Below are positions 39,041-51,806 of a stretch of DNA of 64,000 nt, in pieces (positions within the stretch are counted from its first letter, which is position 1; every line of letters starts with the position of its first letter). This DNA is from Viscum album (lineage: Eukaryota > Streptophyta > Magnoliopsida > Santalales > Viscaceae): the NCBI GenBank assembly GCA_963277665.1, contig OY728137.1:1171206670-1171270669 (forward strand), written 5' to 3'. The notes under the pieces are model-generated. The model was given only the letters and a program-made list of their open reading frames with translations, searched no databases and was not told the origin of the DNA. Position numbers and translations under genes: made by a program.

Positions 39041-39889
39041 TAAAAAAATTCCCTATGTGGTCAAATTTTTTAGGTGATGATAGTTCACACATAACATTAA
39101 ACACTCATCCCACTTATTATAATAAACATCAGGGATTCCCAAGATAAAAAATTGGTATAAAAAATCTTATACTCTAAAGGTCATGAAACTTCACCCTCTT
39201 CTAGGGAATCTCTATATGATAAATTAAATATCCCCACATAGATATTGGGGTATTAATGGGGTGTAGATAAATGTATATGTTTACCTTTCAATGGGGAGGT
39301 AATCCTAGAACTTATTAGGTATGATGCCCTCATACTTAGCCACCAATAGACGTAACTAAAAAATCTTCGCATGCACTAATCCATGATATATGTTATCCAA
39401 ATGATGAGTAATCAGATTCACCCTCCTAAGAATGATTCTATCATTCACTACCCAAGATTCATATTCTCCCATAATAGAATACTTTTCCATATTACTTCAG
39501 ACATATTGTATCTTCCTTACGAAACATCTTATATAGAAATGTATCATAGATGAAAAATATATACATAATACTATTTTATAAAAAAACATTGATGTAAAAA
39601 ATGAAATCCCAGTAGAAACAAATTCCTCCAAGATTCTTGTCACACCATTTGTATAGGTGTGTGAGCACTAAGTTACCATTATTTTTTGTCTGCAATTAAA
39701 AGCATTGATTCATGGGATCAGAAAAAAAATCTCTAATTATTGAATAGATGAATAGAATTAGTGTAATGAATCTATCATTTTTCTTTGATAACAATAGGAA
39801 TGTTATAAAAGACATATATCATACTTCATTAAATACTTAGAGAATATGGGCCATAAGCATCAATTTCTTATAGCACCCATCGCCCATGT

Positions 39890-40900
39890 ATTCTAGATTT
39901 ATATGTATAACGTATTCCACCTTAGGGTGGTGGTGGTAACAATAAAAACATATACCACCTCTAGCTACTCTACCAACTCCTCTTCCATATCCTCCATCCT
40001 TCATACCTTTCATCTAATATTGTTTCCTCTTACTAGAGGGCCCATATACATTATCAATATTAGAAAAAATAATAGTTAGACAATATCATACGTGATATCC
40101 CCTAACATCACAAAATATCACCACCTCTCTCTATGATTGTTATACTTATCGTGTGATCCCTAAACCATAGACCCTATACTATGGGATCACCTCTTCAAAT
40201 GTCTGGAACATCCTAGCCATAGTCACTCATGTAAACTCCAATTTTTTCATTTTTATTCACCTAAGTGTTGAATTCCAAATAAAAATTTATACATGTTCTC
40301 TTATAAGAAACTTTTTATCACCATGTCATGCTATATAACCCCATTATAGGTATCAATTAACTGAGTTATAAATTTGTCTGATATGTGTCTACATAATCTT
40401 TTCTTGAAGGTATGATCCCCACATATCTGATCAAGAACGATATCTATCTTGTATCCAATGAGTTTGATGATCCTATATAAATAATAATTCACTATCAAAC
40501 ATTCTAGTTGAAGCTGTAGATGCTTTATGAATAATCACAGACCTCAATTAAATCTGAGAAAAATCCTCTCTGAAAAATCTCACAAATTATGACCATGATA
40601 GAGTTTCCTTATCATATGAATATGTATTTAATCCCCCACATATCCACACATATCCAAGGATAAGGAACTCTAGATGAACTAATTCAGATCACTCAATGTT
40701 TGAAAAGGATAAAAAAATATACATCACCACATCCTGATAGTCCTCAGCTGGCAATGTGTCACGCTTTCCTTGAGACCTGATGGGTGGTTGTCATGAAAAC
40801 ATGTGAATCTAAATCAACCATCACAAATCATATTCTATTACAATGGTTAAAATATTTTTCTAAATATGTGGTATTAAAAATGGTTAACCGCCTTAAGGTG
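39890..40900 (-). pseudogene. Possible gypsy gag relic
   Basis: Position and a Cys/His-rich stretch at about 39,895-39,965 (- strand R-G-G-I-C-F-Y-C-Y-H-H-H) suggest a decayed gag zinc knuckle. I could not trace the gag core with confidence in any frame up to 40,900. Confidence 0.4.
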
Positions 40901-41284
40901 GCACCCTCAAAATAACAGCTATATCAATGCCTTGTCACTCGGGGGACCATTTTCATTACCCTAATGCTTAATCCCAAATGGAATATTACATAGCTGCATC
41001 CCAAAATAGGTAATATGTACCATAGTAAATGTTTATAAATAATGAGATTAAAAATTAATGACATGGAAACCTTAACCCAATCATATATGATGCATGAATG
41101 AAAGTTGTCCCTAAACATGTTTCCACATGTACCATGTCAGAAGGTTGGTGATACGATTCCAGTGTATGGATATGTCAATTATAACGCTAAAATCATTGTC
41201 TTTGACCTAAATAAAAAAACCCAAATCACTTACTATTATTTCTCCAAACCAACCTCAATGAATCTATTCGTACGGTAGAACTGA

Positions 41285-41299
41285 CTTCTATGACACAAC
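41285..41299 (-). other. Possible gypsy primer-site relic
   Basis: The + strand TTCTATGACACAACT resembles, with several changes, CTCTGATACCAACT, the complement of an initiator-Met primer site. It lies where homology between the two LTRs ends. Weak evidence. Confidence 0.35.
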
Positions 41300-43924
41300 T
41301 CTTGCATGACATGTCCCAATGGGATCCATGCCACAAATACCTCAAGTTCACATCTAATATTTATGGGGATGAATAGTAGATCAATGTAGGTATATCACTC
41401 GCTTAGGAGGCCATTTCCCGAGGTACTGACACACACACACAAACACATATCAAATCCCATAAATTGTAGAAATATATAGAAAATGAAAAAAATGAATGCA
41501 TAAATCTAAATCCCACTATCAGAGTATGATAAAAAGTACTAAAATTAAATAGGGGAAACTAGAATCTTACCACAAGTCATATGATAAAAAGCCCTTCCAG
41601 AATGTATAGAAGTGTGCTATTATCATGGTGACCATCAGAACACATATTTTTTTAGTATTTTTCAATAAGAATCACTTACAACTAGACCATCCCAGTCTTC
41701 TTCAAAGGATTTGTCGTCTACATAGAAAACGATTATGGGAAAAACCCATGAATGGCTGAGTATAACAATACCGAGATGGCCACCCAAAAATCAAAAAACA
41801 TGTAAAAACTCAAATAAAAGTCTAATCAACAAATGTATATTTTTATAACATATATACCAATTGTATCGAGGTATACTCAGGAAAGCCACACTATTACAAT
41901 GTAATGTCACAATAGTAATTCTAGTCCATAAATCATGCTCGATGGTTTCAAAAAGTAATCATCCAATAGAAAAAACTCCATAAGTCAGATAGCACTAATG
42001 ATGTCTATATGAGGTGTACTACTCATTGGGTCTCACCATAAAAAATATACACTATATGTATTAAAAGAATGATACACATATGAGAATCAAACCCAAGGAC
42101 ATGGGTTATACCAAAAAAATCAATATAGAATAACTATCTAATTGGACAATTGACACACACATTGTGTAGGTTATAATAAAACCATGAATTATTAAGAAAA
42201 TATGATGATTGATGATCTCACACTAGTCATCATAGAAGGTTTCCAATAAATCTATAAAAAAATACAATTGAAGGTATCAAAATACTCTCTGTACGACTTG
42301 ATTCCATACTTACCCTTTAAAAATGGGTCTTGGGTATAGAGCCTTCTGAAATGTGTCCATGATGAAGTGGAAGAGGAAACCATGATATGTATTACAGAGT
42401 AAATGGTGTGTACTGACTTTATACAATGTGTCCCTTCGATATAGAGTCTTATCCATGTATCATAGCTTGTACTAATATTTGATTCAATTTCATAGAACAT
42501 GGTGTGTTCTAGGTTGTGTACTCATGGAAATGTCTAGGTCCGACTAACCTTGTCTGTGTACAGTTAGTCATATCCATGCCCTTATACATGCTAAAGTACA
42601 CAGTGATACATCTATGAAGAGTAACATGTTTTCAACAAGGGTCACGTTCCATTTGATATTTACCTTTTCCATGTAACTTTAGGGTCATAGTTAGGTCCAC
42701 ACATGCTATATAATCCAATATTACACATTTTTATTTTGTAGATATTCTAGAATCCCACTATTCATTACATGTCATCCCATTGTAGCACAAGATAGACCAC
42801 ATATAACTCCAATAAATTTCAGATATGGGTCAACCATGGCATACTGTTACCAGAAATGTTATTTTAGAGAGCCACGTTTATTCATGAATCATCCTGAAGC
42901 TCCACCTTATCTCCTTCCCAATAGCGAAATAAAAACCCCATTGATATGGTCATGATTTATTGTTATTAGTGTTTTATCCCAACATAATTTTTTATTTTAA
43001 CATCGATATTTGGTGACAATATATTTCACAATGAAATAATTGTGGAATGATTTATTATCTTCTATATGCCAGACAATGGGCCATGGTATTTTCTTTCAAT
43101 GAATGATGAAAAAGGGGAAGAAATTCGCAACCAAAAACATTAGCGGAAATCCTCATCCAATCTTAATGTTTAAATCAAATTGTTTTTATTATAAAAATGA
43201 TTGAATATATAATAAAATAATCATATTAAAATCCCCAATTCCTAGATAAATCTAACCCATCCCCTCAATACACATGATCTGCGAATCAATAAGTTAGATA
43301 ATTAGATCTTTTTCATCATTGGAATAATAACACCAGAATTAAATGAAAATAAAAAAGAACCCAACAATGATTTTAATCTATCACCAATGAAAACTTTTTT
43401 TTGGTTCATTCTTAATGGTGGGATACACATGTTCTATCAACACCCTGATATGGGATCCAGATCTGATCTAGTGTGTCCCACCAATAATGCTCCCCTCCAA
43501 TTGGTCCTTTAAAATTAAAGGTTATGTGGATAACCCAATGTGTATATATTTATATAGGAAATATCGGTCACTACATCAAAATTACAAAATCAATAATTAC
43601 ATATTTTTATTTTATTATTTACTCCCATGAATGTTTTATAGATGAATATTCAATACCAAAAAAGTTTACATCATGCCTTGGGTAAATCCCACACTTTGAA
43701 CTCAACTATGGCCTCAAATATTGGTTTGAGAATATCTTAATGATTTATTCAAATTTCTAATGAAGAAAATGTGTAAATGATATATATTATATTTCATATA
43801 TTTCATAACTAAATTCTGGGCATACTGGTCCTCTAAATCTCACGTCGTCTCCCAACATAATTTTGAAAATATTTTATACATTTTTCCAAAATAATACATA
43901 TAAAAACAGGAGAATTTTTAATGT
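41300..43924 (-). repeat. Gypsy 5' LTR (right)
   Basis: It pairs with 34,362-36,976 over its whole length and is strongly diverged, showing an old insertion. Its outer end is near AATTTTTAATGTGT at 43,912-43,925. The 82-aa frame at 42,252-42,500 is not a gene. Confidence 0.7.
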
Positions 43925-46900
43925 GTAATAAATTTAAATTGTCTTATATTTTAATCATATTTTTCATTTTTTGTCCCACTTCACTCATATTTCCACAATA
44001 TTTTTATTTTATTTTTAAATTATTTAGAGGAACGTCACTCCCATCACCTAGAAAATGTTCATTCCACCACCTCATAAATTAATATTTAATAAATCCTATT
44101 TTATCGTATGTGCAGAAAATAGTTTTGAAAAATCAATCATCTCTAACATTCTTGAGCATGTGTTCCATATAGATAAATCAAATCCCATATAATTAAAGTT
44201 GGATTCCAAAAACAATTATCCTACATTTGTATTGTATACAATTTTATCCTTATTTTATAAATTCATCTACTAATTTATCTAAAATAATGCCTATATTAAT
44301 AACATCATGTTTAGTCATTAATATTTTTTAAATCTAATATTATCATTAAAAATATCATATTATTATTATTTATTACATTATATAATGATATTGTTTCAGT
44401 TAATTTCACAACCAACCAAAAAAATATAACTCTCATAAAATAACAAATGAGTCAAAATATCAATAATAGGTATTAATAGATAATAATGATGAAATTATTA
44501 TTTTATTCTACATTATTAATGATAATATTTTAGGTTAAAAACCAAAACCAACCAATTAATTATATAATATTTTTATTTGGTTAGTTTAACCACGTACGCG
44601 AACCATGTTATGAATTAAATTCATGGATTTTTATGGAAACATAATATCTCTATTTATATGATATTAATATATCAATAACATTCTTTTCTTTTAAATGTAA
44701 ATGTAATCATTTAAATTTGTATTACAAAAAATCATTATAGAATAAAATGTATATAAAGAATCCAATTTTAGATTTCATAATTAAAATTTGTACATCCATG
44801 TTCAATATAATGATAATGTATAATCATATATCATTATGAAACTTATATTCCTAGTATCTTCACCATTTTTCCTATATGATTCACAAAAATATGGAATTGA
44901 TAACTTGAACGATAATACTAAAATGATCTTGAAATAAAATATATCTGCTAAATATCAATACAAAAATATTTACTATAATGAAATAATATATATGAAATGA
45001 ATAAGTATATATATATATATACCTGATTATAAAATATGTCACTTATATGAATAATGTTCTGAATTAGATAATTTGATTGTTTTTTATTACATATATATAT
45101 AATAGGGTTCCATGGATGTCAATAGTAATGGTAAGGAATAGTAATAAAAAATCTAATTTAATTTAGTTTTAATGTTTGTGCATAAAAATAATCCTACAAT
45201 TCACGGGTTAATAAATTCTAATATTTTACTATATTGATCATAGAAACCATTTAAATAAAAACTGTTTTTTTAATTCAATGATTATTCTATGATGAATTTA
45301 ATTCTCAAAAAAGTGTAATTTTTTATGAATATTTACCACCCTATCATATAGGATATTTCACTACCATGTATATATTATTTATTCCCTAAAATGATATCCT
45401 ATCATACATTTAAATCAAAATATTTTTTATTTATTTTGATTTTCCTATTTATCTTTAAATATTTTGAAAATGAAAATTTATTACTAAATTAAAAATATTT
45501 GTTTCATTGAAGGTTGTTTTTGAAATATCAAAAATTATATCATTTAACAAACATATAAGTTATCATCAATAATATATCTCATAAAATATTCATTATTTAT
45601 ATTCCAAGATTCACTTTTGTATGTTCTTGAATGTTGTATTAATATAATTTCAGGTTTATTTATTGGAAATGGATTTAAAAGTGTTCCAATACAGCAACAT
45701 TTTATAGAAATCATATGAAATGTTATATAAAATAACATTTCTTTGGTGTTGTTTCTATTTTATACATTGTCTTTAAAACATTATTATCATACGGGTTCTT
45801 GTATATCAATCACTCTCTAAATGACATTATTAAATATTCCATATAGATCATTGAATTTTTAGTGATAAACAATCCGACTCATGAATACATATTATTTGAT
45901 GTTGTTTATAAATTTTATGATACCAATTTTAATTCTATTTACTCTTTAAGATTTTATATATTAATGGTTTTATGTGGAAAATTTGAATATAGATTAACAT
46001 TATATAATATATTAGTTATTATAATTCCATTAAATGCAACAGTTTAAGGTATATATCACATGAGGTAATGTTTTTTGTGGAGATAGAATTATTGATAGGA
46101 TGTGATTTCAAGACTATGTGAGGAAAATTTTGAACATAATCTACATTATAAAGACTACTCTTGGATAGAAGTTCTTATATCGATATGATCCCAACGTTAT
46201 TATTTCTTATAGATTTGTAAATCATATATTCCAATATTATTTTTTATATAATGATCCATGAATCTTGATTATTGTATAATGATTATGTAAACATATCACA
46301 AGGTATTATTTCATTCATTATATGTAACATGTAACATTATCATGACTTTTTAGAAATTTTTATCCCTTCAAGTTCTTTTAAATAAAAATTTCTCATAACA
46401 TACTCTTCTCTCATACTCTCATTACCATGGCTCATTTCTATATTTTTTTCTAATGAATTTAATCAGGGATCCCTATTATTGTCTCATGATTCTTCACACT
46501 TATTGCATAATATATTTTTTCAGTTATGATTTTAAATCCTTTTATCATTACATCTAGATAAATCATAATTTTATATGAAATTTTACCAAAATATATCTAT
46601 CTTATGATTTTTTGTCATATGATTATGCTATATACCTTTGTGAATCAAATATTTGTATTCTTTTAAAAAATATTTGACATAAACCATTTTTTAGATTTTC
46701 CTAAATGAATTTTTAAGAAATATTATTTGTGGAAGTAATTCTTCAGTAGATATGTGGTTTTAAATGTAGTGAAATAATATATTTTAGGGTTATTATCAAT
46801 ACAATGTCCAAATATATTAAAAAACATATGCTATGGGGTTTTGTGATTATTAAAAACATGATTTATTAAAATAATAATATTACTATAAATTATATTCATA

Positions 46901-47946
46901 TTTTTATTTTCCCCCTCTGATTCTATTATTTTAGGGCTTTAAAATATTTGGTGTTTATGATTGAAAACATTGTTGAAGAAATATAGATTTTTTTTATAAT
47001 AGTAAATATAAAAAAAAATCAATGATCATAGTATGTTTTTCCTAAAAATATAGTCCCCAAATGGATACAATTATGCTGATGTACACTTTGTAATAGATTC
47101 TCCTAATGGTAATAAATAAATAAATTTCTATTATAGTTTTAAATAAATATTAACACATAAAATAAAAAAATGCCTTTCAATAAAATATCCATAGATAATT
47201 TAAATAGTGGTATGGTATTGTTAATTCAAATTTTAATGAAGATTTATTATGAGGTATTTTAATATATATAGTTTATGTGAATCCTATATGAAAAATTTCT
47301 ATAGATAGTCTAATGATTATATTGTTTTATGTTTGAGAAAAATCCAACCTCCTTTAGTTGAGATTTAGAATTTTTAATTATTTCATGTTGGATTACTGAA
47401 ATGGAGAATCTATTTTTATTTCTCGAGTTCTCAAACAATGCTAAGGTTATTTTATCCATACATTTATTGGATAATGTGGATCACTGTTGGGGGACTCTAA
47501 TTACAAATAAATATTAAAGGTAATAATGATTATCCTGTATAATGGGAGGAGTTTAATAAATTATTCCATAATATATATTATCCCTGAAAAAATCAAAAAA
47601 AACTGATTGGTAATTTCGAGATTTGAAATTAGAGGATATTTTTTTGTACATATGATGCCAAAATAATTATTCCTGAAATAAATGAATTATTTTATATTAC
47701 TGACTATAAAAGAATGGATAATTGATTCTTTTGGGTATAAAAACCATGACATTGTAAATTATTTTCCATTAGAGAATTTAGAAGCTATAAACACATGGTT
47801 TTATTTTCAGTTGTGGTGGAGGTATAATCTTTGTATTATCATTATTATATGTAGAAGAAATAAAAAATGAAATTTCATTGAAGAAAAAATAATAATAGAA
47901 ATAATTATTACCTATCCACATAATGAAATTTTTTTCTAAGACACCA
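43925..47946. other. AT-rich stretch, nothing recognisable
   Basis: Frames at 45,544-45,738, 45,862-46,047 and 47,682-47,870 (61-64 aa) are I/L/Y/F-rich chance frames without motifs. A TGTTGGGGGACTCTAATTAC at about 47,484-47,503 looks like a purine tract but has no LTR partner. The stretch ends at the sharp switch to GC-richer array DNA at 47,947. Confidence 0.5.
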
Positions 47947-49037
47947 TGTCACAAACCAGCCCGGGTCGACCCTGAACCAGTCACCCGAGCCGGTCCGCGG
48001 CAAGTCCCGAGGGGCGTTCCCGATCCCCCCGGGATGGAAACAAGTGTCGGGCAATAAAATTTGATCGTTCGGAACGATTTCAGCCCAAACAAAATTAAAT
48101 AGAACAGAACAAATAAACACCAACAGAGGAAATGAAATAAAAGCCACAGGACCACGTACCTCCATGTGACCTCTCAGGTCACCACCTAACTAGAGAGCAA
48201 CCTCGCTCCAACACTGAGCGACTCAAAACAGAAGACCTGAGCAATGGAAGACCTGCAAATGAAATGATAATATAGGTGTGAGCATTAAAAATTCCCAGAT
48301 GTTAAGCCAAAGTAAACCACTGAATCCAAATGTTTCCTTTCCCGAGCAATCCGTTGACACAGGTTTGAAAATACAATTATAAAAATAGATTTTTTTTTCT
48401 TTAAAATAAACAACATGTTTTTCCCCCATTTGAAAACCCAACGCACACTATAAATCACTTTCAAAACCATTTCCTATTTTTATAAACAAAACCAAATACA
48501 GATAATGCTACGACTGTGCTAAAAAGGACCAAGTAAACAGTACAGGCTGAGAACAAACCAGTGAAACAGGAAGTAAACAAGCAATGCATGATGCAAGTAG
48601 TGAAAAAGGACACAAGAAACAATATGAGCTGTAAAGAATAACTTTAAGTAAACAATCTAGGAAGCAAGTAACCATGGGTGATCCTAAACATCCCTAGAAA
48701 ACCCCTGGACGTACTCGGGTTCAGACTACCTGCCGGCGTTGTACTCCATAGTCAATAACCAATTGGCCGCCCTAATAGCCAACTAGTGGCACATCCCTCT
48801 TGGCCTGTCCACAACTACAGGGGGTACTAACCCGTCTAATCAGGGTTAGAAAGCAACCGTCACTCGATAATCTACAAGACGCCCAGGAACCCATGGTGGT
48901 TTTAGTAACACTGTGTATGTGGGAGGCCAATGCACGCGTGACTCATCTCACCGCACTTTCTAACCCCTTACACGGACATCGCTACACGACAACCCTCGAA
49001 GGGAAGTCCCCTTGTAGAGATGCCCTCACAAGTACGT

Positions 49038-49041
49038 GTAT

Positions 49042-49080
<39 letters not shown>

Positions 49081-49082
49081 AA
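49038..49082. repeat. TA microsatellite in the first array 2 LTR
   Basis: A long TA run after GTACGTG. The second LTR has only a short run with a TGTG interruption (about 55,485-55,510), the third a short one (about 61,902-61,922). It has expanded or shrunk since the copies parted. Confidence 0.85.
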
Positions 49083-50114
49083 TATAAACACTTCACATTT
49101 AATAAAGTGCCAACCGGGCCATCATATCTTTTAGATTTTGACTATTTAATACTAAATCATTTCTAAAGGGATATGACACACGCCATTTCATTGAAAACCA
49201 GAAACACACTTAGAAAATTATTTAAGAAACCCAAATGCTTGTTCAGAAGAAACCATTTATATTTAAAACTAAAAGCACATTTGAAATTCTGTGAATTATG
49301 TTTAAAGGCAAAAAGGGAATCCTTTCATAGATTTTTTTTTAAACCAGTTCAATGTGTCACATGAAGAGGCGAAAAAAATTTGAAACCAAGAACAATTTAG
49401 AAAAGTCGAGATTTCGAGAAAATAAATATAAATAAAAATAAAAATAAATGGTAACAATTTTAAAATCCACCTTCATTTGAGGGCACATCCATGTGTGCAC
49501 CTGGTGCACCCATGGATATGTCAACATCCAATGGTGCATCAAACCTGCAAAGGGGCACGACAACATTTCCAAATAATAGTAAATTTCATAAAACTAACCA
49601 GCACAGGATAATGAGATCCAAGAATGATTCTTTCTTTACAAAAAGAAAACACCGCTCAAGACAACCAATGATAACATAAGAGAACCTATGCATTTAGTTC
49701 CACCTTAGTTGGAAACGCCTAAACAGGTGCACTATATAAACAAGAAAAAGTGCAGGACAACATCTAGTGTACAACTACCTTGGCATAAAATATAATTTCT
49801 TCAAACATAACTTTCGAACAAAAACTATAGATTTTAAAACACCAAAATAAGTCACGCAAGTATATCATAAATACGCGAATCATGGAATAAAATTTATTTA
49901 AAACAATTCAAGCATCAGCAGAGTACCTCGGAAATGAAATAGTTGAATTCGCCTACCTTAAACAAGGAGCGGACGCGACGGAACCCCAGCGGAAAGTAGG
50001 ACAATCCTTTGTGGACAAACTGCGTACGCTGAAAAGTGGAAAAAGTACACGTCACTCAACCCGCGACAGAAATAGGATTAATATGAATTAAATATAAACA
50101 CCAAGATTCCACGA

Positions 50115-50505
50115 AGGAAAAATAAATAAATTAATTAATTAATTAATCAATTAATTGATAAACAAATAGGCAATTAAATAAATATATAGATAAATAACAC
50201 ATACAAGAATAAATAAATAATCAAGAGAATAATTAAATAACAAAATGAATAAACAAATAGATAAATAAGTAGATAAACAAAACAAAATAAATAAATGGGA
50301 CAAAATAAATAATTGAAGAACAAAATAAATAGACAAGGAACAAATATAAATAAATAACCAACGTAAATAAATATAACAAAACAAACAAACATAAATACAG
50401 AACAAAACAAAATAAATAAATGGACTACATGAATAATGTAAATAAATAAATAAATAACTAATCAACAAATAATTAAAAGAACAAATAAATAAATAAATAA
50501 AACAG
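50115..50505. repeat. AAAT/AAAC-rich low-complexity tract, first LTR
   Basis: Irregular AAATAAATA and AACAAA repeats. Equivalent tracts are at about 56,530-56,935 and 62,940-63,340. Translation on the - strand gives Tyr/Leu/Phe/Ile-rich frames that are not genes. Confidence 0.85.
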
Positions 50506-50509
50506 GTAT

Positions 50510-51150
50510 ACCGGGCAGAAGGAAGAAGAGGGGCGGTCGCTGGAGGTTGCGCCGAGCAGGGGGGGGGGGTCGCGCGGATGGGGCAGGGCGACGGAGGCCG
50601 CTGGCTAGAGCAGTAGGGTGGTCGGCGGCGCGGTGAAGGAAGATAGGGGCGACGACGGTCGGATGGGTAAGCCGGGAGGCCGGCGGGAAGGCGGGGGTTG
50701 CGCGGGGGAGCCGGGATGGCGAGCAGGGGGGCGGAGGTGGCGGCTGCTTGGCGCGGCAAAGGCGGCAGGTCGGGAGGCCGGGGAGGACCAGCGACGGGAA
50801 GAGGCGAAGGTAGGCGAGGGGGAACGGTGCGCGGCCGGAAATAGGACCGGTGGGGAGGGAACACGCAGGAGGCGAGGGCGAACGGGGCACCGGTGGGCGC
50901 TGGCGCGACGAAGGAGAGGCGGAGCCCGGGAGGGTCGGCGGGCGCATGAGGAGAGAGACAGCGTGGGGGAGCACCGGACGAGGCCGGTGCAGGGGAGCTG
51001 GAACAGCAGCGGCGTGGCGAAGCGGAGAGGTGGCTGAGGAGGTCGGGCGCAGTGGGGTGCAAAAGGAGATGGGGGGCGGCGTACGCAGGAAGGAAGGAGG
51101 GATAGGATGGCGGCTCGTGAAAGAAGGAAAATGGGGGAGGGGAAAAACAA
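50510..51150. other. GC-rich island in the first array 2 LTR
   Basis: About 640 bp, strongly G-rich on + (C-rich on the transcribed - strand), squeezed between A/T-only tracts. It lies just downstream of the predicted start site, so it would be leader RNA. Few stop codons occur, so long frames exist on both strands (up to 371 aa); they start at non-ATG codons or differ between copies and are best seen as chance. Confidence 0.75.
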
Positions 51151-51156
51151 AACGGG

Positions 51157-51187
51157 TTAGGGTTTCTCAATATATATATATATATAT
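51157..51187 (-). promoter_or_regulatory. Array 2 LTR promoter, first LTR: TATA run plus telobox
   Basis: The - strand reads a TATATA run (51,171-51,187), then TTGAG, then AAACCCTAA (51,157-51,165), the plant telobox, then CCCGTTTTG. Telobox near TATA is known from plant ribosomal-protein and other growth-related promoters. Initiation would fall near 51,140-51,150. The arrangement is kept at 57,580-57,612 and 63,988-64,000. Confidence 0.6.
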
Positions 51188-51189
51188 TA

Positions 51190-51560
51190 AAAACATAATT
51201 ATAATGATAATAATAATAATAATAATAAAACTTTATAAAGATAATAATAATTATTATAAAATTCAAAACAATAATAATAATAATAATAAAATAAAAATTA
51301 GGTAATTATAGTAATAATCATTATAACCAAAATATTTAAAATAATAAAACCATTTAAAAAAATAACACACACCTCTATATACACATATACATATATAGAC
51401 GTATGTATATATATACCTTTATATAAACATATAACCATAAATACAACACACAGATATATATATATATACATATATAGACATAAAATATATAAACATATGT
51501 ATATACATATTTTGACATATATATAGACATACACATACACATATATAAACATATCTACAA
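51190..51560. repeat. AAT and TATACA low-complexity tracts upstream of the LTR promoter
   Basis: An (AAT)n-like tract (51,196-51,296) and an ACATATATAGACATA-type tract (51,370-51,550). Equivalents are at 57,610-57,725 and 57,795-57,975. They lie in U3 of the - strand LTR. Confidence 0.8.
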
Positions 51561-51806
51561 TAAAAATAACCACAATAATAATAACACAATTTAAATATTA
51601 ATAATAATAAAATGTCAACATAAAAAAAATTTAATATTTAAAACACCGGGTGAACACATAGTCACTCGGGCCGAACGCACGATCACTGCTAGCGATGCGA
51701 TGACCGCGCACCGGCGCGAAACCGTCAACACAATTAAACCTCGAAAATTTTTAATCAGGACCAAGAAATAAGTAAAAAATAATGTACCGATGGTCGGGGT
51801 GTGATA

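Larger units (their letters stand above)
34362..43924 (-). mobile_element. Old Ty3/gypsy retrotransposon, Tekay/Del-like, 9.56 kb
   Basis: Two diverged direct LTRs of about 2.6 kb (offset about 6.94 kb) enclose a 4.3-kb internal part read on the - strand. A purine tract GATGGGGAGAA precedes TGTAATGACTTC (- strand) at 36,976. Remains of integrase, RT and a gag-like Cys/His cluster follow in the gypsy order. Large LTRs and the integrase tail DIFNVSQLRRY point to the Tekay/Del group of chromoviruses; that clade is inferred, not tested. Every domain is full of stops. Confidence 0.8.
47947..51806 (-). repeat. Array 2, first LTR (3860 bp)
   Basis: It starts TGTCACAAACC, directly beside host-like AT-rich DNA, and ends at GGTGTGATA. 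Inside, in + order: a GC-balanced block to about 49,030, a long TA microsatellite (49,038-49,080), an AAAT-rich tract (50,115-50,505), a GC-rich island (50,510-51,150), a telobox and TATA box (51,157-51,187), an AAT tract (about 51,196-51,296) and an ATAC-type tract (51,370-51,550). The same order recurs in the other two LTRs. No protein-coding gene is supported within. Confidence 0.88.

Noticed and set aside
45862..46047. 61-aa + strand frame and other small frames in AT-rich parts (for example 9720-9980, 13791-14030, 17081-17329, 36118-36327)
   Set aside because: Hydrophobic, low-complexity composition expected from AT-rich DNA; no motif, no conservation between repeat copies, no promoter context.
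47484..47503. Purine-rich TGTTGGGGGACTCTAATTAC as a possible purine tract of a further element
   Set aside because: No LTR, partner repeat or coding remains could be found on either side.
47939..47946. AGACACCA before the first array 2 LTR as a possible primer-site remnant
   Set aside because: Only loosely like CTGATACCA, the spacing differs, and the DNA to its left is unlike the internal region; more likely host flank.
47908..48441. Frames of 61-85 aa on the - strand near the LTR end, partly shared with 54,356-54,922 and 60,774-61,246
   Set aside because: They lie in the LTR U5 part or cross the LTR/primer-site junction; sharing reflects LTR identity, and ends vary.
49357..49572. 71-aa - strand frame similar to 62,175-62,405
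   Set aside because: It is LTR sequence; the frame is not open in the second LTR (55,79x-55,98x) and shows no motif.
50151..51305. Long overlapping frames on both strands (139-371 aa, Pro/Arg/Ala- or Gly/Arg-rich) in the GC-rich island, repeated at 56,881-57,623 and 63,287-63,951
   Set aside because: Stop codons are rare in GC-rich DNA. Frames exist on both strands, differ in length and ends between copies, the likely - strand ones begin at non-ATG codons, and flanks are translated AAAT repeats.
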